Assembly: GCA_017429685.1 (NCBI GenBank)
Contig: JAFROL010000008.1
Location: 62,001-126,000 of the forward strand
Direction: 5' to 3'
DNA from: Bacteroidales bacterium
Lineage (GTDB): Bacteria; Bacteroidota; Bacteroidia; Bacteroidales; P3
DNA: 64,000 nt
The translations under genes were made by a program, and so were the position numbers. The notes below the pieces were generated by a model. It was not told where the DNA came from, ran no database searches, and saw only the letters and a program-made list of their open reading frames with translations. Below are positions 53,021 through 62,025 of this stretch, piece after piece; positions within the stretch are counted from its first letter, which is position 1; each line of letters starts with the position of its first letter.

Positions 53021-54298
53021 TCAGAATTTAATGTCGTATTCCTTTATTTTGCGATACAGAGTGCGTTCAGAAACACCAAGTTCCTGCGCCGCCGGACGGC
53101 GACGCCCGTGGTGGTGCTCCAAAGCCCTGAGAATGGCGGCCTTTTCGCGTTCGTTCAACGAAAGGGTTTCGTTCTCAACAACTTCCGAATCCTGAAATTC
53201 AACATCTTCCGCATTCATAATATTTTGGTGCGGCTGACGGAACGGCGCTGTGGACTGCGGCACGGACACCGAAGGCTGCGAAGGATTGAGCTGATAATAC
53301 TCGTCGGGCGAGAGATAAGAGGTTTCGTCCTGCAGATTCTGGGCCGGAACACCCTGGCGCGCCAACGAAGTTATGACCTGCTTGAGGCTGTTGATTTCGG
53401 CACGCATCTCGTTGATCATCTGTCCCATAGAGAGAGCTTTCAGAAGCAGTTCGCGGTCCGAAACGCTATTTGCCGACGGACCGTCGCTATGGAAAAGCAC
53501 CGGCAGCTTGTCGTCGGGAACATAATGGATATAGTTCGACAGGATGTCGCGGGTAATCAGACGCTCGCTCTCGACAACGGCAATCTGTTCCGTAACATTC
53601 TTAAGCTCACGCACATTGCCATACCAGGGATAGTCCATCAGATACTGGCGGGCATCATCCGAGAGGCGCAGCAGCGGCATCTTGTATTTCTCGGCGACAT
53701 CCGAAGCGAACTTGCGGAAAAGCAGGATTATGTCCTCTTTGCGTTCGCGAAGCGGAGGGATGACTATAGAAATCTGATTCAGACGATAATACAAATCCTC
53801 GCGGAACTGGCCCTTACGGATGGCGGCAACAATGTCGACATTGGTGGCGGCAACGACACGTACGTTGATCTTGCGTGCCGACGAAGAGCCGACAGGGATA
53901 ATCTCGCCATTTTCAAGCACACGCAAAAGCTTGACTTGCATTGACAAAGGAAGCTCGCCGACCTCGTCGAGGAATATCGTGCCGCCGTCGGCCTCCTCGA
54001 AATAGCCTTTACGGTCTTTGTCGGCACCGGTAAAGGAGCCCTTCAGATGGCCGAAAAGTTCGCTCTCAATGGTACCCTCCGGAATGGCGCCGCAGTTGAC
54101 CGAAACAAGCTTTTTGTGCTTGCGGCTTGAATTGTCGTGGATCATCCGCGCAAAAACCTCTTTTCCGACGCCGCTCTCGCCAGTTACAAGAATAGACAAG
54201 TCGGTGGGTGCCACCTGGATAGCCTTGTTGATTGCAAGTATCAGTTTAGGGTCGTTGCCTATAATGTCATATCTGTTTTTTATCGTCTGAACATCCAT
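53021..54298 (-). CDS. Sigma-54-dependent activator without receiver domain
   Basis: 425 residues. The AAA+ domain begins almost at once: Walker A GESGVGKE (40-47), GSFTGA (87-92, the sigma-54 contact loop, usually GAFTGA), DGGTIFLDEVGE (104-115). A linker (about 250-370) is followed by a Fis-type HTH (RRPAAQELGVSERTLYRKIK). There is no N-terminal receiver or sensor, so activity may be controlled by expression or by the linker. It lies between dnaG and aroA, all on the minus strand. Confidence 0.93.
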   Translation of the reverse strand: MDVQTIKNRYDIIGNDPKLILAINKAIQVAPTDLSILVTGESGVGKEVFARMIHDNSSRKHKKLVSVNCGAIPEGTIESELFGHLKGSFTGADKDRKGYFEEADGGTIFLDEVGELPLSMQVKLLRVLENGEIIPVGSSSARKINVRVVAATNVDIVAAIRKGQFREDLYYRLNQISIVIPPLRERKEDIILLFRKFASDVAEKYKMPLLRLSDDARQYLMDYPWYGNVRELKNVTEQIAVVESERLITRDILSNYIHYVPDDKLPVLFHSDGPSANSVSDRELLLKALSMGQMINEMRAEINSLKQVITSLARQGVPAQNLQDETSYLSPDEYYQLNPSQPSVSVPQSTAPFRQPHQNIMNAEDVEFQDSEVVENETLSLNEREKAAILRALEHHHGRRRPAAQELGVSERTLYRKIKEYDIKF

Positions 54299-54389
54299 TT
54301 TGAATCACTGCAAATTGAAAGGTTAAAAAAGTAAAGGTTAAGTATTGTGTTTAAATTAAAGTACGACTTTAAATTATTATTAATACAAA

Positions 54390-56390
54390 TCAACTAATCA
54401 CCCTATTAAGTGCCGAGCCAAGTTTTTGCCGAACCGCTATCAGCGACATCTTTTGCGACATCAGCATCAGCTTCTCGTTGTCGTCGGTAAGGTAATTGAA
54501 CTGGCTGTCAATGTCGTCGATTTTAACATCCAACTTCTTCAGCTTGAGTGTCAAAAGCGATTCCTCGACATCCATAGCGACACGCTCCTCCTTGGTAGGC
54601 ACCACGATGTGCTTTTCGCGCCACTTCTCGCTGACGCTATAGTCGTCCATCATCATCGCCACGGCGGTGTCGCGCAGCTGCTGGTTGTCGCTGACAACGA
54701 AAATCTGCGGGTCGATGAACGCCTCACCGTTATTGACACGAGTTGCATATTCATTGAAAATCGTCTGGCAGACAGGGTCTTCGAACGTTATCCGGTCGCC
54801 GAGCAAATCGCCGACAACAATCTGAGCCACAGTATATTTCTCGCCTTGCCCGTCGCCGCTATCGGACTTCAAAGGCATCGCAATGATTTCGTTGCCGAAA
54901 TTGAGCAAAAGGCTAATGATTTTATTTTCCTGGCTTTGGGCCGGATTTATGGTGAAAGGCGCGACAGGTTTTTGCTGTTGCGCTGGCACGGGGGCCTCGG
55001 TGGCGGGTGCATCCCCGGCCGCAGCCTCGTCGCGCGGAAGGTCTTTGTCTGCTTCGTCAGGCTTATGTTTTATCGACTCGTAAAGCTTACGGTTCAATGT
55101 TTTAGCCAGCTCGTTTTGAAGTGTTTCTTCAGGTATGCGGAGCAGCGAGGCGCACTGGGTCACATACTCCGTCCGTTCCATCAGGTCGGGCACCAGAGCG
55201 ATGGTGCGGACAATGTCGCCGAGCACCTCGGCCTTGCGGATCGGGTCGCCTTTGATGTCGGCGGCAAGGATTTTGGTTTTGAACAGGATGAAGTTGGTCT
55301 CATTGTCGCTGAGGTACTGCTGCAGCTGCACGGAGCCGTACTTCTGGGCGTAACTGTCGGGGTCGTCGCCGTCGGGGAACAGCACCACACGGACGTGCAT
55401 ACCCTCTTCGAACAGCATATTTACAGCCCTGAAAGCAGCCTTGATGCCAGCGGCATCGCCGTCGTAGAGCACGGTGACATTCTTGGTGTAGCGCCGCATC
55501 AGGCGCACCTGCTCGACAGTGAGCGAGGTGCCACACGAAGCCACAGTATTCTCTACGCCAGACTGATACATCGAAATAACGTCGATATTGCCTTCGACCA
55601 GGTAGCACTTGTCCTGGCGCGCGATAGCATTCTTGGCCTGATAGAGTCCATAGAGGATATGGCTTTTGTTATAAATCTCAGAATCAGGCGAATTGACATA
55701 TTTCGCAGAACTTTTTTCCTTTGAGAGGATACGGCCCGAAAAGCCCAGCACGCGGCCCGAAACGCTGAAGATGGGGAACATCACGCGTCCGCGGAAGCGG
55801 TCGTAGACCTTGCCGTCGTCCTTGAAGATGGTGAGGCCTGTTTTCTGCAACACATTGTCGCTATAGCCGTTAGCGCGGGCGTGACGCGTAAAGTTGTCCC
55901 ATTCCTCGAGGCAATATCCAAGGCCGAAGTCCTTGATAACCTTGTCGCTAAGGCCGCGGTTGTGGAAATAGGCCAGGCCGACGGCAACACCCATCTCGTT
56001 CTCGTAGAGCAGCGAGGCGAAATACTTCTGCGCAAACTCCGAGACGTGGAACAGCGCGTCGCGCTCGTTGTTGCGCTCAATCTGCTCTTCGGTAAGCTTC
56101 TCCTCTTCCACCTCGATATTGTATTTGTTTGCAAGCCAGCGCAATGCCTCGGGATAGGTATAATGCTCGTGCTTCATCAGAAATCCGACGGCGTTGCCGC
56201 TTTCGCCGCAGCCGAAGCACTTGTAGATGCCCTTCGCCGGCGAGACGGCAAAGGAGGGCGTTTTCTCGTTGTGGAAGGGACAGCAGCCGATATGGTTCGA
56301 GCCGCGCCGTTTGAGCGACACGAATTCGCCGATGACTTCCTCTATACGAGTCGCATCCATAATGCGTTGTATGGTTTCCTGATTGATCAT
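54390..56390 (-). CDS. dnaG: DNA primase
   Basis: 666 residues from the ATG at 56390 (MINQETIQRIMDATRIEEVI); the open frame upstream runs through a palindrome and is not coding. CHC2 zinc finger CCPFHNEKTPSF...YKCFGCGESG, then KSHILYGLYQAKNAI, YLVEGNIDVISMYQSGVENT (Toprim Glu) and VLYDGDAAGIKAAF (Toprim D-x-D). C-terminal helicase-binding region (about 430-666) with an acidic, Ala- and Pro-rich linker. It makes RNA primers for replication. Confidence 0.95.
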   Translation of the reverse strand: MINQETIQRIMDATRIEEVIGEFVSLKRRGSNHIGCCPFHNEKTPSFAVSPAKGIYKCFGCGESGNAVGFLMKHEHYTYPEALRWLANKYNIEVEEEKLTEEQIERNNERDALFHVSEFAQKYFASLLYENEMGVAVGLAYFHNRGLSDKVIKDFGLGYCLEEWDNFTRHARANGYSDNVLQKTGLTIFKDDGKVYDRFRGRVMFPIFSVSGRVLGFSGRILSKEKSSAKYVNSPDSEIYNKSHILYGLYQAKNAIARQDKCYLVEGNIDVISMYQSGVENTVASCGTSLTVEQVRLMRRYTKNVTVLYDGDAAGIKAAFRAVNMLFEEGMHVRVVLFPDGDDPDSYAQKYGSVQLQQYLSDNETNFILFKTKILAADIKGDPIRKAEVLGDIVRTIALVPDLMERTEYVTQCASLLRIPEETLQNELAKTLNRKLYESIKHKPDEADKDLPRDEAAAGDAPATEAPVPAQQQKPVAPFTINPAQSQENKIISLLLNFGNEIIAMPLKSDSGDGQGEKYTVAQIVVGDLLGDRITFEDPVCQTIFNEYATRVNNGEAFIDPQIFVVSDNQQLRDTAVAMMMDDYSVSEKWREKHIVVPTKEERVAMDVEESLLTLKLKKLDVKIDDIDSQFNYLTDDNEKLMLMSQKMSLIAVRQKLGSALNRVIS

Positions 56391-56399
56391 ATCGAAATG

Positions 56400-56407
56400 C
56401 AAAATTA
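56400..56407 (-). promoter_or_regulatory. -7 promoter element of dnaG
   Basis: TAATTTTG on the minus strand, ten bases before the dnaG start. Confidence 0.6.
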
Positions 56408-56800
56408 CAAATAAATTTCCGAACACGGAAATATATTTTCCCCTTGAATGAAAAAAAACTGCCAAAATGTCAGATTTCCGCTCCGAAAGAACTGACATCC
56501 TGTCAGTAGCGACAATGCGGAAAAGACCCGAGAGAAAACACAACAAATCAACACCTTCGCTGCCCGTTGTACGGTATATGTACGGTATATGTACGGTATT
56601 TGTACGCTTCAGAAGCGTACAAATACCGTACATATACCGTACATATACCGTACAACGGGCGAAGCAGATACTGACAATCAGCAGGTTGGAAGGAGCAAAA
56701 AATCCGTCAACGGCGAGGACTTATGGGGAAAACGGCCGAGGACGAAGAAAAAAGAAGAAAAAAATTTTGTTCGCGCGGGCGAGAAACAAAAAATATTTCG
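56408..56800. other. Divergent intergenic region dnaG / T9SS protein
   Basis: No gene supported. It contains the 99-bp iteron palindrome (56562-56660) and A-rich sequence leading to the promoter at 56801. Confidence 0.7.
56562..56660. repeat. 99-bp palindrome with perfect 49-bp arms made of 11-bp iterons
   Basis: Left arm 56562-56610 and right arm 56612-56660 are exact reverse complements around a single A (56611). Each arm holds three head-to-tail steps of GTACGGTATAT (11 bp; the third reads GTACGGTATTT). The symmetry continues outward for CTTC/GAAG after a 3-base bulge. It lies between divergent genes. Confidence 0.97.
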
Positions 56801-56808
56801 TAATTTTG
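56801..56808 (+). promoter_or_regulatory. -7 promoter element of the T9SS gene
   Basis: TAATTTTG, 14 bases before the ATG at 56823. Confidence 0.65.
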
Positions 56809-56822
56809 CAGTCGTGAAACCA

Positions 56823-59800
56823 ATGCCACACAGATGCCTCAGGGCAGCACTTCTGATTGCAACGCTGCTCTTTTCCAACCTTTTGCAAGCGCGCAACGAA
56901 CGCGACACGATAGGTATAGGGGCGCGTATTCTGTTTTCGGAAAACAAAGGCCAGTGGGACAGCCGCGTCTTGTTCCGATCGGTGATGCACAGCTCGACCC
57001 TTTTTGTGGAGCGCGACTGCTTCACCCTCGTCGTGCAGCATCCCGACAACGACAACCTGAAGCATTTCCCCTGCGACTACACGCAAAAGGGCCGCTACCG
57101 CCAGCACGCCTACCGCATTAATTTCGAAGGAAGTAACGCAACCGGCGTCGAGGGCTTGGACCGCGAAGCGAGCTACGAGAACTACTTCATAGGCCGCGAC
57201 CGCAGCCGCTGGGCAACGGGCGTCGGCGTTTTCCAATCGGTTCTGTATCACGACCTTTACAACGGCATTGACCTGAAGGTTTACACCGCCGCCAACGCGA
57301 TGAAGTACGACTTCATAGTGCAGCCCGGCGGACGCCCGACAGACATCGTCGTAGGCTATGAGGGCATCGACGGCCTGCGCCTGCAGGACGGCAACCTGAT
57401 TGTCCGCACCTCGGTGGCGGACATCGTCGAACTGCGGCCCTACGCCTACCAGATGGACGGCGAACGGCAGGTGGAGGTCAAAGCCCGTTACAGACTGAAA
57501 GACAACCGAGTAACGTTCGAGATTGGCACCTACGACACGTCGCGCGTGCTGATAATAGACCCCTATCTGCACTTTTCGACCTACACCGGCTCAACGGCAG
57601 ACAACTGGGGCACAACGGGATGCTTTGACGCTTACAAGAACACATACACGTCGGGAGTGGTCTTCGGCACGGGCTACCCAACCTCGACCGGAGCCTACGA
57701 CGGCACCTACAACGGCAACTGCGACATAGGCATCTTCAAGTTCGACAGCTCGGGCCACAACCGCATCTTTGCCACATACCTTGGTGGCAGCCAAGCAGAT
57801 ATGCCTCACAGTATGTATGTCAACACCTTCGACGAGCTGCTGATTTTCGGCACCACGGGTTCGGCCGACTTCCCGGTCACGCCCGGGGCATACGACACCA
57901 GCTTCAACGGCGGCACGTCGCTGCAGTACGAGGGCAGCTCGACAATCAATTTCCCCAACGGGTCGGACATCTTCATCTGCCGATTCAACAGCTCGGGCAC
58001 CCAGCTGCAGGCGTCGACCTACGTGGGCGGCAGCGGCAACGACGGGTTAAATTATCGCAACTCATTCGACTACAATACGATAATGATGGGCAACGACTCG
58101 CTCTATTTCAACTATGGCGACGGAGCCCGCGGCGAACTTATCACCGACGACCAGAACAACATATACGTCGGCTCGACGACGCGCTCGACCGACTTTCCCG
58201 TCACGGCCAATTGCATACAAAGCTACAACAAAGGCTTTCAGGAAGGCATTGTCTTCAAAATCGACTACAACCTTAAGCGACTGATTTGGAGTACCTATCT
58301 GGGCGGCAACAAGGACGACGCCATCTATTCGATCGACTGCGACCGCGACTACAACGTGGTGGTGTGCGGCGGCACCAACTCGTACAATTTCCCAACCACG
58401 ACGGGGGCCTACTGCATCTATTACAGCGGCGGCTCGGCCGACGGCTTTATAGCCAAGATTTCCTATTACGGCAACCAGCTGATGGCCAGCACACAATTCG
58501 GCTCGTCGGCCTACGACCAGTGCTATTTTGTGCGTTGCGCAAAGAATAACGACATCTTCATTTTCGGCCAAACCAAGGCTTCGGGCAGCACGCTGATACA
58601 CAACGCAAACTACAACACGCCCAACAGCGGCCAGATGCTGGCGCGCTTCCGGCCGGGGCTCGACACGCTAGTGTGGAGCACCGTCTTCGGCACGGGCGAC
58701 GTAACCACCAACGGCCCCAACCTGTCGCCCACGGCCTTTGCCGTCGACATCTGCAACCGCGTGTACCTGAGCGGATGGGGACGCATATTCCTGGGGCGCA
58801 CCTTCGGCGGCACCAACTATCCCTGGGGCAGCCGCGGCACAACGGGTATGACCGTCACGAGCGACGCCTACCAGAGCACCACCGATGGGCAGGACTTCTA
58901 CGTTATGTCGCTCGATATCGACGCCAACCAGCTAGTCTACGCCACCTTCTTCGGCGAGCCGCACACGACGGGGGCTGGCTACTACAGCGGCGGCGACCAC
59001 GTGGACGGCGGCACAAGCCGCTTCGACCGGCACGGAACCCTATATCAGGCCGTCTGCGCCAGCTGCAGCGGCGGCGACGACTTTCCCGTCACCACGGGTG
59101 CTTACGGCCAGCACAACAACAGCAGCAACTGCAACAACGCCATTTTCCGCCTGAATCTGACCGACGACTTCCCCGTGGCCGATTTCGTCCAACCCACGTC
59201 GGTTTGCGTGACTGGCAACAATGTGCCAATGGTAAATTTGGGCCGCGGCGACAGCTTCAAATGGATTTTCGACGACGGGACCGTCTACGAAACGACCTCA
59301 ACCCAACCGTTCTACCACCACTTCCCCACCCCGGGCCTGCACCCCATAACGCTGGTGGCCTATATGCCCGACGGATGCAAAACAACGGACACGCTGACAC
59401 TCAACATAATGGTCTTCGGCCGAGGGAGCTACAGCCTCGACACGCTGTGCACCTGCCCCGGCATACCGCTGCAGATAGGCCTGACGCCCACGCCGCAAAC
59501 GACATACCACTGGATCGAAGGCAACGTCAGCGACAGCACCATCGCCAACCCCATAGTCACCCAAAGCGGCACCTACACCCTGATAATCGCCCACACCGAA
59601 GCCGACTGCTATGACACCGTCACGCAGGTGGTTCGTGTAGGCGAAGCCGATGCGACGATTGTAGGCGACACGCTGAGTTGCTCGATTCCCACGGTGCTCA
59701 ACGTCAGCGCCCCAGGCAACCACGTGACCTACGTGTGGTCGAGCAACAGCCAGTTCACCGATACCCTCAACAGAGACCCTCACCAAAGCCAGTACAGCTT

Positions 59801-61100
59801 CACGCCCGACAGCGACCAATGGGTGTACGTCTATGTCGAGGACGACCTTGGCTGCGTCAAGCAGGACAGCATCCACATTAGGTTCTATAACGTTGTGGAC
59901 AGCCTGATAGTCAGTCAGCCCCGCTGTCCGGAAACTTGCGACGGCAACGTGTGCGTTCTGCCGCTGATCGCCAACGCCGTGCCTCCCTACCAGTACAACT
60001 GGGGCAGCAACTGGAGCGGCACAAACTGCCACGGAAATTTCTGCGAAGGCGACTATACTGTCCAGTTCCGCGACGGCAACGGATGCCTGGTAGTCAACGA
60101 ATTCACCATCACCTCCCCCCTGCCGCCCACCATTGACACCACCGTGACGCACATACGCTGCCTTGAGTCGTGCACGGGCGCGATAACCGTCGACGTCAAC
60201 GGGCCGTCGACCTACACGCTGCTGTGGCTCGACGACAGTTCGACAGCGGCCACGCGCACCGACCTGTGTGCCGGCACCTACATCCTGCAGGTCAGCGACA
60301 GCAACGGATGCCTGTTTTTCGACACCATCGTGGTGCTTGAGAATGTAGATATGAACGTCGATATCAGCCAGTCGCAGAACAGCTGTGCCGACCAGTGCAG
60401 CGGACAAGCCACGGCATTGGCCAGCGGTGGCTATGCGCCCTACACATATGCGTGGAGCTCGGGCGAGCAGACGACTACGGCCACAAACCTGTGCCCAGGC
60501 ACCGCCATCGTTGTCGCCACCGACGCTTACGGCTGCGAGGTGAGCGACAGCATCGACATCGGACAGCAGCATTCATTCGACAGCATTGCCGTCTGGGCCG
60601 ACGCCGAATACGTTTTCAGCGGCCATACAACGACACTTCACGTGACCGAAATTCCAGGCGGAAGCTACTACTGGATACCTTCGAACCTTGTGGATATCCC
60701 GACATCGGCACATCCACGCGCCACCATCGAAGACACGACGACATTTGTCGTGACGGTGACCGACACACTTGGATGCACCTATACCGATTCCGTCAAGCTT
60801 AACTGCGTAACCGTAAACTGCGGCAAGCCGAACATTTTCATCCCCAACGCTTTCACCCCCAACAACGACGGCAAGAACGACGTGCTGGCCTTCAGCGGCG
60901 ATTGGGTACAGGAGTTCAGCATCGCCATCTTCACCCGCTGGGGCGAAAAGGTGTACGAAAGCGACGACATCAACGGCACTTGGGACGGACGCTACAGGGA
61001 CAACTGGTGTATGCCAGGCGTTTACGTATACTATTGCCGCATCAAGTGCGCCGACGGGCAGACATCGCAGTTCAAAGGCGACGTCACACTGATAAGATGA
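56823..61100 (+). CDS. Large T9SS type B cargo protein with PKD and SprB repeats
   Basis: 1425 residues from the ATG at 56823, chosen because a promoter lies just upstream and a signal peptide follows (LRAALLIATLLFSNLLQA). Residues about 35-255 look like the N-terminal domain found in such proteins (ENKGQWDSRVLF, VLIIDPYLHFST). About 260-770 are SBBP-type beta-propeller repeats (ATYLGGSQAD, STYLGGNKDDAIYSI). A PKD-like domain lies at about 782-862 and three SprB repeats at about 1032-1250. The end (about 1332-1425) is a type B sorting domain: IFIPNAFTPNNDGKNDVL, FTRWGEKVYES, GVYVYYC. It is expected to be exported by the T9SS and displayed on the surface, possibly as an adhesin. Confidence 0.92.
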   Translation: MPHRCLRAALLIATLLFSNLLQARNERDTIGIGARILFSENKGQWDSRVLFRSVMHSSTLFVERDCFTLVVQHPDNDNLKHFPCDYTQKGRYRQHAYRINFEGSNATGVEGLDREASYENYFIGRDRSRWATGVGVFQSVLYHDLYNGIDLKVYTAANAMKYDFIVQPGGRPTDIVVGYEGIDGLRLQDGNLIVRTSVADIVELRPYAYQMDGERQVEVKARYRLKDNRVTFEIGTYDTSRVLIIDPYLHFSTYTGSTADNWGTTGCFDAYKNTYTSGVVFGTGYPTSTGAYDGTYNGNCDIGIFKFDSSGHNRIFATYLGGSQADMPHSMYVNTFDELLIFGTTGSADFPVTPGAYDTSFNGGTSLQYEGSSTINFPNGSDIFICRFNSSGTQLQASTYVGGSGNDGLNYRNSFDYNTIMMGNDSLYFNYGDGARGELITDDQNNIYVGSTTRSTDFPVTANCIQSYNKGFQEGIVFKIDYNLKRLIWSTYLGGNKDDAIYSIDCDRDYNVVVCGGTNSYNFPTTTGAYCIYYSGGSADGFIAKISYYGNQLMASTQFGSSAYDQCYFVRCAKNNDIFIFGQTKASGSTLIHNANYNTPNSGQMLARFRPGLDTLVWSTVFGTGDVTTNGPNLSPTAFAVDICNRVYLSGWGRIFLGRTFGGTNYPWGSRGTTGMTVTSDAYQSTTDGQDFYVMSLDIDANQLVYATFFGEPHTTGAGYYSGGDHVDGGTSRFDRHGTLYQAVCASCSGGDDFPVTTGAYGQHNNSSNCNNAIFRLNLTDDFPVADFVQPTSVCVTGNNVPMVNLGRGDSFKWIFDDGTVYETTSTQPFYHHFPTPGLHPITLVAYMPDGCKTTDTLTLNIMVFGRGSYSLDTLCTCPGIPLQIGLTPTPQTTYHWIEGNVSDSTIANPIVTQSGTYTLIIAHTEADCYDTVTQVVRVGEADATIVGDTLSCSIPTVLNVSAPGNHVTYVWSSNSQFTDTLNRDPHQSQYSFTPDSDQWVYVYVEDDLGCVKQDSIHIRFYNVVDSLIVSQPRCPETCDGNVCVLPLIANAVPPYQYNWGSNWSGTNCHGNFCEGDYTVQFRDGNGCLVVNEFTITSPLPPTIDTTVTHIRCLESCTGAITVDVNGPSTYTLLWLDDSSTAATRTDLCAGTYILQVSDSNGCLFFDTIVVLENVDMNVDISQSQNSCADQCSGQATALASGGYAPYTYAWSSGEQTTTATNLCPGTAIVVATDAYGCEVSDSIDIGQQHSFDSIAVWADAEYVFSGHTTTLHVTEIPGGSYYWIPSNLVDIPTSAHPRATIEDTTTFVVTVTDTLGCTYTDSVKLNCVTVNCGKPNIFIPNAFTPNNDGKNDVLAFSGDWVQEFSIAIFTRWGEKVYESDDINGTWDGRYRDNWCMPGVYVYYCRIKCADGQTSQFKGDVTLIR

Positions 61101-61126
61101 ACTAAAAGAGAATCAGGAGTTAGACT

Positions 61127-61990
61127 ATGGCTCAAAAAGAAAAGAAAGACCAATTCGTAATAGCATATATAGCCGATTTCGACCAGACTGAGACCGTGCT
61201 GTCCTACGCCGTCTATATGTCGCAGATGCTCAGCAAAGGGCTGATACTGCTGCACATCTGCGACCCCAAATATAGCCCCCTTACACCCGACGAAGCAGAA
61301 GCCAAGCTGCAGGCTTTGAGACAACGCACACTGGAAAACAGCAAATATAACCTTCCGACCCTCAATTTGACCTACGCTGCGCTGAAGGGCGAGACTGCAA
61401 AGGTAATCGATGCCCTGCCGACACTGCTTGGTGCCGTGGTCGTCGTGGCCCAGGCCGACGCCAAGGCACGACGCAACAGTGCGTTGAGCAGCAAAGCGAT
61501 ACTGAAAAATTTTGCCGGTTGCAAGACAGCTTTCATTGTGGCACAAGAGCCGCTGCGCGACACATCGAGGATGAAGAACGTCGCAGCAAGCATCGATTTC
61601 AAGAAAGAAAGCAAGGACAAGGCAATCTGGTCCAGCTACTTCCCGCGCTTCGGCGGCAGCCGGATGCATATACTGTACTACGACTACAAAGACGAATTCC
61701 TTCGCGCCCAATGGTACGCCAATATGACACAACTGCACAAACTGTACAGCAGCCTGGATATCAGATTCGAACCACACATCATAGAATCGAAGTCGACATA
61801 TATGGATGTCAATGCGTTGCGTTATGCCGCCGCCAACGGCTACGGGATGCTCATCGCGGTGACCACCAAGGAGAAAGACGGCCTCGAATTTTTTGTCGGC
61901 GTGCAGGAGCAGCGCACCATCGTCAACGACGAGCGCATCCCCATCCTCTTCCTCAATCCGCGCGAAGACCTCTACGTCCTCTGCGACTGA
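61127..61990 (+). CDS. Universal-stress-protein-like (tandem Usp fold)
   Basis: 287 residues. Two alpha/beta halves: FVIAYIADFDQTETVLSYAV...LILLHICDP (1-140) and MHILYYDYKDEFLRAQWYA...MLIAVTTKEKDGLEFFVGV (about 180-275), the second ending in RIPILFLNPREDLYVL. The pattern resembles Bacteroidota UspA-like proteins, but the ATP loop (G-x2-G-x9-G) is not clear. Starts 26 bases after the T9SS gene and may be co-transcribed with it. Confidence 0.7.
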   Translation: MAQKEKKDQFVIAYIADFDQTETVLSYAVYMSQMLSKGLILLHICDPKYSPLTPDEAEAKLQALRQRTLENSKYNLPTLNLTYAALKGETAKVIDALPTLLGAVVVVAQADAKARRNSALSSKAILKNFAGCKTAFIVAQEPLRDTSRMKNVAASIDFKKESKDKAIWSSYFPRFGGSRMHILYYDYKDEFLRAQWYANMTQLHKLYSSLDIRFEPHIIESKSTYMDVNALRYAAANGYGMLIAVTTKEKDGLEFFVGVQEQRTIVNDERIPILFLNPREDLYVLCD

Positions 61991-62025
61991 GAGCCACTCC
62001 TGAACATCAGAGCCAATGCCCTCCC

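Noticed and set aside
56391-56633. An N-terminal extension of dnaG by 81 codons
   Set aside because: It would cross the palindrome and the -7 promoter, and the residues do not resemble primase. The zinc-finger domain begins properly from the ATG at 56390.
56589-56822. An N-terminal extension of the T9SS protein
   Set aside because: It would run through the palindrome arm and the promoter at 56801, and would bury the signal peptide.
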